This document shows positions 6,506 through 10,572 of a DNA stretch of 10,572 nt, one piece after another. How positions within the stretch are numbered: the stretch's first letter is position 1; every line of letters starts with the position of its first letter. Under the pieces are notes generated by a model, which searched no databases, was not told the origin of the DNA, and saw only the letters and a list, made by a program, of their open reading frames with translations. Source of the stretch: Treponema sp. UBA1798. Lineage in GTDB: Bacteria; Spirochaetota; Spirochaetia; Treponematales; Treponemataceae. Where the stretch lies: assembly GCA_002319875.1 (NCBI GenBank), contig DCFS01000141.1, forward strand, positions 2,054 to 12,625, written 5' to 3'. Made by a program: the position numbers and the translations under genes.

Positions 6506-7759
6506 ATGAAATTTTTTTATGCCGGATTTAAGTTTCTTCTTCTGTTTACCATTGCAGTCCTTCTGTCTGCTTCCCTGTTCGCACAGGACGAGGCAAAAAT
6601 TTTTACATTCAAATACCAGAAGGATGATACGTACAGGATTCTTTCAAAGATAGAGGAAGATGTGTTTGTGAATAATATCAAAGACCATCATTCCGAAATT
6701 CTTAATCGGATATCAGTACATGTAACTGATGTTGATACCAAAGGATGTGGAACACACGAGGCTTCCTTCATGACCTCGGACGAGGCTGAAAGCGCAGCTT
6801 CAGGAAAACACTTTACCTGGAATAATCAATATAAAAGTGTATACATACAGAATCCCCAGGGTATATTTACAATTGACAATCAGTATTTTATGCCGGTAGT
6901 CAGAAATATGCCGGTTTTTTCAGAAAAAGCGGTAAAACCGGGAGACTCATGGACAGCTACAGGATACGAAGCTCATGATCTGAGGCAGACTTTTAATTTG
7001 CAGACACCTTTTATAGTACCGTTCACTGCAACTTATACATACACTGGCACAGAAAAAAGTAATAACGGGAAAACCTTTGATGTTTTTAATGCAAATTATT
7101 CCCTCTATTATGAGAACCCTGCACTCCAGACGCATTCCGGTCAGGCATACTCGGATTATCCTGTATCTACAATGGGGTATTCCAATAGAACCATCTACTG
7201 GGATACTATGAAAAACGGAATAGATCATTATGATGAAACATTCAGAATCAATATTGTTACATCATACGGGAATGTCTACAAATTTGCAGGAACGGCACAT
7301 TCGCAAATAACAGAATTCAAAAGAACGGCCACAGAAGAGAACGTACAAAAATTACAGTCCATTGTAAAAAAAATGGATATCGCTGACATTTCCGTAACGG
7401 CAGGTGACAAAGGTCTGATGCTCAGTATGGATAACATACAATTTGAATCCGATTCAGCAGATCTCATGGAAAGTGAAAAACTGAAATTGCAGAAACTTTC
7501 CTCTATATTCAGGCAATATCCTGATAATGATCTGCTTATCAGCGGGCATACAGCCCTTGCGGGAACGGAAGAAGCCTGCCAGGCATTATCTGAAAAACGT
7601 GCACAGGCTGTAGCAGATTACCTCATACAGCTTGGTGTAAAAGACGCATACCATATATTTACTGAAGGACGCGGTGCAAAAGATCCTGTCGCCTCGAATA
7701 CAACAGAAGAAGGCAGATCGAAAAACAGACGGGTGGAAATTACGATTCTGGACAAGTGA
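6506..7759 (+). CDS. Secreted OmpA-domain protein
   Basis: This 417-aa envelope protein has a cleavable signal peptide (residues 1-26, hydrophobic core then SLFA, cleavage probably before QDE) and no lipidation cysteine. Residues about 27-295 form a beta-rich region I do not recognise, with repeated short Tyr/Phe-rich strands. Residues about 300-415 are an OmpA C-terminal domain: NIQFESDSADL, LLISGHTALAG, LSEKRAQAVADYLIQLGV, and SKNRRVEI. Such domains normally anchor an outer-membrane or periplasmic protein to peptidoglycan. Here the aspartate usual after GHT is alanine (A350), while the arginine of the LSxxRA helix (R365) is kept, so binding may be altered. Only a weak Shine-Dalgarno (AAGAG) precedes the ATG. 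It is divergent from the kinase gene (88 bp apart) and followed by recQ. Confidence 0.85.
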   Translation: MKFFYAGFKFLLLFTIAVLLSASLFAQDEAKIFTFKYQKDDTYRILSKIEEDVFVNNIKDHHSEILNRISVHVTDVDTKGCGTHEASFMTSDEAESAASGKHFTWNNQYKSVYIQNPQGIFTIDNQYFMPVVRNMPVFSEKAVKPGDSWTATGYEAHDLRQTFNLQTPFIVPFTATYTYTGTEKSNNGKTFDVFNANYSLYYENPALQTHSGQAYSDYPVSTMGYSNRTIYWDTMKNGIDHYDETFRINIVTSYGNVYKFAGTAHSQITEFKRTATEENVQKLQSIVKKMDIADISVTAGDKGLMLSMDNIQFESDSADLMESEKLKLQKLSSIFRQYPDNDLLISGHTALAGTEEACQALSEKRAQAVADYLIQLGVKDAYHIFTEGRGAKDPVASNTTEEGRSKNRRVEITILDK

Positions 7760-7836
7760 CATTTTTCAAAACGCGACAGGGTTTATATAAAAACACAACT
7801 GCACTGATGCGGACTTCCGTTTTCGTCATACTACAT

Positions 7837-7868
7837 ACATATATATATGTGTGGATGATAAAAAAAAA
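7837..7868. repeat. TA-repeat palindrome and A9 tract at the recQ start
   Basis: ACATATATATATGT (7837-7850) is a 14-bp perfect palindrome abutting the proposed GTG start of the helicase, and nine consecutive A residues (7860-7868) form codons four to six of that gene. Both are low-complexity tracts prone to polymerase slippage. No ribosome binding site is visible here. Confidence 0.7.
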
Positions 7869-9395
7869 TGCGTCATCAGGCCTCTGTCAGAAAAAACAGA
7901 TACATGCAATGATCCTGTAACTGATACTGCCCGTAAAGTGTTCGACGTACCATACTTATATCCGTGGCAAAGAATTGTTATCGCCAATATACTGGATGCG
8001 GCGAATATGCAGCAGTCAGCACAGGTATATGCGGAAAACGAAGACGGAATATACGCCGGCAGACAAATTGTACTACTGCCTACCGGTTCAGGAAAGTCAA
8101 TGTGTTTTCTGGTTCCTGCATTGCTCCTCAAGGGACCGACGCTGATTCTGTATCCCTTACTTGCGCTTATGTCCGATCAGCAGCGTCGTATAAATGCTGC
8201 CGGAATACCGAATGTAATTTTTCGCGGACAGCAAACAGACCGTGAAAGAGATAATAATTTCAAAAAAATAAAAGACGGTGCTAAAATCATTCTTGCAAAT
8301 CCTGAAGTATTGCAAAACGAGAAACTTCTGTCCCGTCTTGCAAAATGCGGAATTACACACATCGCGATAGATGAAGCCCATTGCGTTGCCGAATGGGGTG
8401 ATTCGTTTCGTCCCGCGTACCTTACTGTCGGTTCTATTATTCAAAAGCTCTGTGTATCTGTGGTAACTGCTTTTACAGCGACCGCGTCTCCTTCCGTTCT
8501 CTCCCGCATAGCGGAAATTCTTTTTCACGGGGAAGCACATATTGTAGAAAGCGACGGTGACCGGCCTGAAATCAGTTACCATGTACTATATGCATATGCA
8601 AAAAAAAGAGCAGCCTTTAAACTTGCACTCACAGAACAGCGGCCTCTGCTCGTTTTCTGCGGAACAAGAAAGAAAGCAGAAGAAACAGCACGCGAGATCG
8701 CTGCATATCCTGGACAAAAGGATCTGGTAAAGTTTTATCATGCAGGACTTAAAAAAGAAGAAAAAAAAGCAGTAGAAGAATGGTTTTTTTCAGGCAAAAA
8801 AATAGTACTTTGCGCGACATGCGCGTATGGGATGGGGATCGATAAAAAAGATATAAGGACTGTTATCCATCTTGATCCCCCCGTTTCTATGGAAAACTAC
8901 GCACAGGAGACCGGCAGAGCGGCCCGCGACAAACAGCCTGCAAAGGCTATTCTTCTATGGAGTTATACGGATAGTAGTAATCATTTGAATTCGAAACCGG
9001 GGAGCCGTGAATATATGATTAAAAAATTTGCAGGGGGATCAGAATGCAGAAGACAGGTTTTGCTTGAAGCGCTCGGTTTCCCTGATGCGGCAACAGCTGT
9101 TTGCAGCGGCTGCGATATCTGTGACAGACAAAGCAGCGGGCATATTGTACCAATACAGGAGGCTCAGGATGCATTGCTTGCAATCGACTATATAACCCGC
9201 CATCGTAAATGTCTGACCAAACCGGAACTGGAATATATGCTGCAGGATGTCTTGAACAGTCGCGACAGAGGTACATACAGGATAAATATCTGGGAACATG
9301 CTGATGTAACAGAAATACTTTTCCAACTGGAAAAAGAACAACGTATCAGAATTTGCAATTTTCCCTGGAAAAACAGAATCGATATAAAAAAGTGA
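7851..9395 (+). CDS. recQ: RecQ-family ATP-dependent DNA helicase
   Basis: This 514-aa 3'-5' superfamily 2 helicase would act in recombinational repair and processing of stalled forks. Motifs run in order: YPWQ (Q-like motif, 37-40), LPTGSGKS (Walker A, K82), DEAHCVAEWGDSFRP (Walker B plus the RecQ aromatic loop, from 174), AFTATAS (207-213), LLVFCGTRKKAE (266-277), CATCAYGMGIDKKDIRTVIH (321-340) and QETGRAARD (352-360). Four cysteines (C399, C418, C421, C424) give the RecQ zinc site. About 90 residues remain after it, perhaps a reduced winged helix, and there is no HRDC domain. The interval between the Q motif and Walker A looks longer than in typical RecQ. The only in-frame start is GTG 7851, without a Shine-Dalgarno and next to an A9 tract, so the extreme N-terminus is uncertain. 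Confidence 0.88.
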   Translation: MDDKKKCVIRPLSEKTDTCNDPVTDTARKVFDVPYLYPWQRIVIANILDAANMQQSAQVYAENEDGIYAGRQIVLLPTGSGKSMCFLVPALLLKGPTLILYPLLALMSDQQRRINAAGIPNVIFRGQQTDRERDNNFKKIKDGAKIILANPEVLQNEKLLSRLAKCGITHIAIDEAHCVAEWGDSFRPAYLTVGSIIQKLCVSVVTAFTATASPSVLSRIAEILFHGEAHIVESDGDRPEISYHVLYAYAKKRAAFKLALTEQRPLLVFCGTRKKAEETAREIAAYPGQKDLVKFYHAGLKKEEKKAVEEWFFSGKKIVLCATCAYGMGIDKKDIRTVIHLDPPVSMENYAQETGRAARDKQPAKAILLWSYTDSSNHLNSKPGSREYMIKKFAGGSECRRQVLLEALGFPDAATAVCSGCDICDRQSSGHIVPIQEAQDALLAIDYITRHRKCLTKPELEYMLQDVLNSRDRGTYRINIWEHADVTEILFQLEKEQRIRICNFPWKNRIDIKK

Positions 9396-9422
9396 TACCG
9401 GATATATTATAAGAGTCACTTT
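9389..9422 (+). terminator. Weak hairpin at the recQ 3' end
   Basis: AAAGTGA, which includes the recQ stop codon, is repeated inverted as TCACTTT at 9416-9422 with a 20-nt loop. A seven-pair AT-rich stem without a clear T tract is a poor intrinsic terminator. It is listed because it is the only structure between the two convergent genes. Confidence 0.2.
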
Positions 9423-9452
9423 CAAAAATTTGTTACCCTCGAAAGCAGCTTA

Positions 9453-9731
9453 TCAGGTTTTTCTTTTATTATTTTCTTTCTTCGCGCCACTGCTTTCCTG
9501 TGACTTTGCCGGTACGGAATCAGGCTGCGTATCTGTATCATTTTTTTCACTTTCTTCAGAAACCGCCTGCACTGGCGGCCTGCGTATGGTCCGAAGTTTC
9601 GGCGGTTTTTTATGATAACTCTGCACATAAGCGACAAAATTAAGATACAATACCACTCCAATAGCTGCAATAATGACGTTTCTATCCATGAGAACAGCTT
9701 TTACTATCGAAAATACTGCGGACATCTCCAT
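9453..9731 (-). CDS. Small single-pass membrane protein, unknown function
   Basis: I do not recognise this 92-aa protein. Residues 18-38 form one hydrophobic segment (VIIAAIGVVLYLNFVAYV), followed at once by basic, proline-rich sequence (HKKPPKLRTIRRPP). Then comes a polar tail rich in Ser, Glu, Lys, Asp and Gln that is probably disordered, ending in a Lys/Arg cluster. The positive-inside rule predicts the long tail in the cytoplasm. The coherent layout argues for a genuine gene rather than a chance frame. It is convergent with recQ (57 bp between stops) and divergent from hisH. The ATG at 9731 has only a weak, close AGG, so ATG 9725 is also possible. The layout somewhat recalls small membrane adaptors, but no homology is claimed. 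Confidence 0.65.
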   Translation of the reverse strand: MEMSAVFSIVKAVLMDRNVIIAAIGVVLYLNFVAYVQSYHKKPPKLRTIRRPPVQAVSEESEKNDTDTQPDSVPAKSQESSGAKKENNKRKT

Positions 9732-9789
9732 ACCTACAGTATCGGTATACGGTTGCTTCTTTTGAACATCTAAAAAAAGATTTCGTAAT

Positions 9790-9839
9790 CATATGAGGTG
9801 TTTTCAAAATCCGCCTTACTTTTGAAAACACCTCATATG
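9790..9839. repeat. 20-bp perfect inverted repeat with 10-nt spacer
   Basis: The arm CATATGAGGTGTTTTCAAAA (9790-9809) is repeated exactly in inverse orientation at 9820-9839, around TCCGCCTTAC. It sits in the 157-bp gap between two divergent genes, so it is not an obvious gene-end terminator. No T tract directly follows on either strand. The right arm ends one base before a probable -35 of hisH. Possible roles are an operator or activator site, a cruciform, or a small dispersed palindromic element; the sequence does not decide between them. Confidence 0.9.
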
Positions 9840-9840
9840 C

Positions 9841-9869
9841 TTGACCTTACTCCCGTCATTTGATAACGT
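9841..9869 (+). promoter_or_regulatory. Possible hisH promoter
   Basis: TTGACC (9841-9846, five of six -35 matches) is followed after 17 bp by TAACGT (9864-9869, three of six -10 matches). Transcription would start near 9876 and leave a very short leader that still contains the GAGGG site. The -10 is poor, which would make the promoter depend on an activator; the large palindrome immediately upstream is suitably placed for one. Confidence 0.4.
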
Positions 9870-9888
9870 TTAGATGCTGAGGGTTTAT

Positions 9889-10533
9889 ATGACAGGAATC
9901 GTTGATTATAATGCGGGTAATATCCGCAGCGTAGAAAGGGCCCTGGATTCGCTAAAGGTACCTTATCGTGTTTCAAAAAAACCGGTAGAACTCGAAAACT
10001 GTGACCGGCTTATATTTCCCGGTGTCGGTGATGCAGCTTATGCGATGCAGCAGTTACACATTACCGGATTTGACCGTTTTTTGAAGAACTGGGCTATGGC
10101 CGGTAAACCGCTTGCCGGTATATGTCTCGGATCACAGATTATCTTTGAAAAATCGGAAGAGGGAAATACCGAATGCCTCGGTATTTTGAAAGGTACTATA
10201 AGACATTTCAGCAATGTGTGGAAAGACAACGCTGTAAACAGCCATAATGCGCTTAAAATTCCCCATATGGGCTGGAACGACATAACCTTCTCCAATGGAG
10301 GTACCCGCCTGCTCGCCGGTGTTCCTGAACACAGTAATTTTTATTTTGTACATTCTTATCTTATACAGCCGGAAGATCCTTCTATAGTGAAAGCATATGC
10401 GGATTATGGTATACGGGTACCGGCTGTAGTGGAACAGGGCAATATTACCGCATTTCAGTTTCATCCTGAAAAGTCAGGATCGTACGGTATGCAGATACTC
10501 CGGAATTATGTTCAGGCCGATTTACCGCAGTAA
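9889..10533 (+). CDS. hisH: Imidazole glycerol phosphate synthase, glutaminase subunit
   Basis: This 214-aa class I glutamine amidotransferase releases ammonia from glutamine for HisF. The complex makes imidazole glycerol phosphate and AICAR in histidine biosynthesis. The start GIVDYNAGNIRSVERAL is the standard HisH opening. LIFPGVGDAAYAM forms the oxyanion region, AGICLGSQ carries nucleophile C79, and FHPEKS supplies H192 and E194. The HisH-specific KIPHMGWN (123-130) and FYFVHSY (151-157) separate it from other amidotransferases. I chose ATG 9889, five bases after GAGGG; ATG 9874 would add LRVYM. Length fits the family (about 200-215). No hisF or hisA is visible, and a terminator-like hairpin follows within 20 bases. 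A role in a HisH/HisF-like amidation system of surface-sugar synthesis is possible but less likely without such neighbours. Confidence 0.92.
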   Translation: MTGIVDYNAGNIRSVERALDSLKVPYRVSKKPVELENCDRLIFPGVGDAAYAMQQLHITGFDRFLKNWAMAGKPLAGICLGSQIIFEKSEEGNTECLGILKGTIRHFSNVWKDNAVNSHNALKIPHMGWNDITFSNGGTRLLAGVPEHSNFYFVHSYLIQPEDPSIVKAYADYGIRVPAVVEQGNITAFQFHPEKSGSYGMQILRNYVQADLPQ

Positions 10534-10548
10534 CAGGAGGGCACTTCT

Positions 10549-10572
10549 AAAAACTCACTTTCAGTGACTTTT
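10549..10572 (+). terminator. Terminator-like hairpin after hisH, cut by the window edge
   Basis: TCACT (10555-10559) and AGTGA (10563-10567) pair around a TTC loop. After one C-C mismatch, the preceding A run pairs with the TTTT that ends the window. An A-tract, short stem and T-tract form a bidirectional-style intrinsic terminator. It starts 16 bases after the hisH stop. The stem is short, and the remainder of the T run lies off-window. Confidence 0.5.

Noticed and set aside
8157..8582. 141-residue minus-strand frame inside recQ
   Set aside because: It overlaps the conserved helicase motifs on the opposite strand, and its composition is typical of an antisense frame.
9561..9611. AACCGCC and GGCGGTT inverted repeat followed by a T run on the plus strand, resembling a terminator for recQ
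   Set aside because: The loop is 33 nt with competing internal pairing, and the bases encode the proline/arginine-rich part of the small membrane protein on the other strand, which explains the GC-rich symmetry.
1..10572. Search for CRISPR arrays, tRNA genes, transposases, toxin-antitoxin pairs or defence genes
   Set aside because: No regular direct repeats with spacers, no tRNA-like cloverleaf, and no protein with those motifs was found. RecQ alone is not evidence of a defence island.

Overview
The window looks like a chromosomal segment from a host-associated spirochaete, most likely a Treponema relative. This is inferred from protein style: a loose lipoprotein signal ending F-F-S-C, an OmpA-domain protein with a non-canonical peptidoglycan-binding motif, and a compact RecQ without HRDC. 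There is no rRNA or other marker to confirm it. Base composition is moderately AT-rich by eye. I see no insertion sequence, phage gene, CRISPR array, tRNA or rRNA, and no gene-free stretch longer than 300 bases.

Left two thirds (positions 1-6417, all minus strand). Read in the direction of transcription, the order is: an intramembrane-sensing type histidine kinase (6417-5197) overlapping its NarL/LuxR-type response regulator (5204-4491); a 99-bp gap with an AGTACA palindrome and a probable promoter; a sugar-binding lipoprotein (4391-3153); a hairpin; two MalF/MalG-type permeases (3091-1318); and nagA, N-acetylglucosamine-6-phosphate deacetylase (1192-23). A strong Shine-Dalgarno sequence at the window edge suggests another gene follows nagA. 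The simplest reading is a module that senses, imports and begins to catabolise an amino sugar (GlcNAc or a chitin or peptidoglycan fragment). No ABC ATPase or PTS component is present, so an ATPase must be supplied from elsewhere. The assignment of the amino sugar rests on nagA alone.

Right third. Divergent from the kinase is a secreted OmpA-domain protein (6506-7759, plus). It is followed by a RecQ-family helicase (7851-9395, plus) with a poorly defined start (GTG, no Shine-Dalgarno, A9 tract). Convergent with recQ is a small single-pass membrane protein of unknown function (9731-9453, minus). Divergent from that gene is hisH (9889-10533, plus), the glutaminase subunit of imidazole glycerol phosphate synthase, apparently followed at once by a terminator-like hairpin.

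The most notable non-coding signal is a 20-bp perfect inverted repeat (9790-9839) next to a probable -35 element of hisH. Other regulatory candidates are the AGTACA palindrome over the sugar operon promoter, the structured nagA leader, and the hairpin between binding-protein and permease genes. I found no clear evidence of a wholly new multi-gene system. The genes are mostly recognisable families, and the interest lies in regulation and a few sequence oddities.
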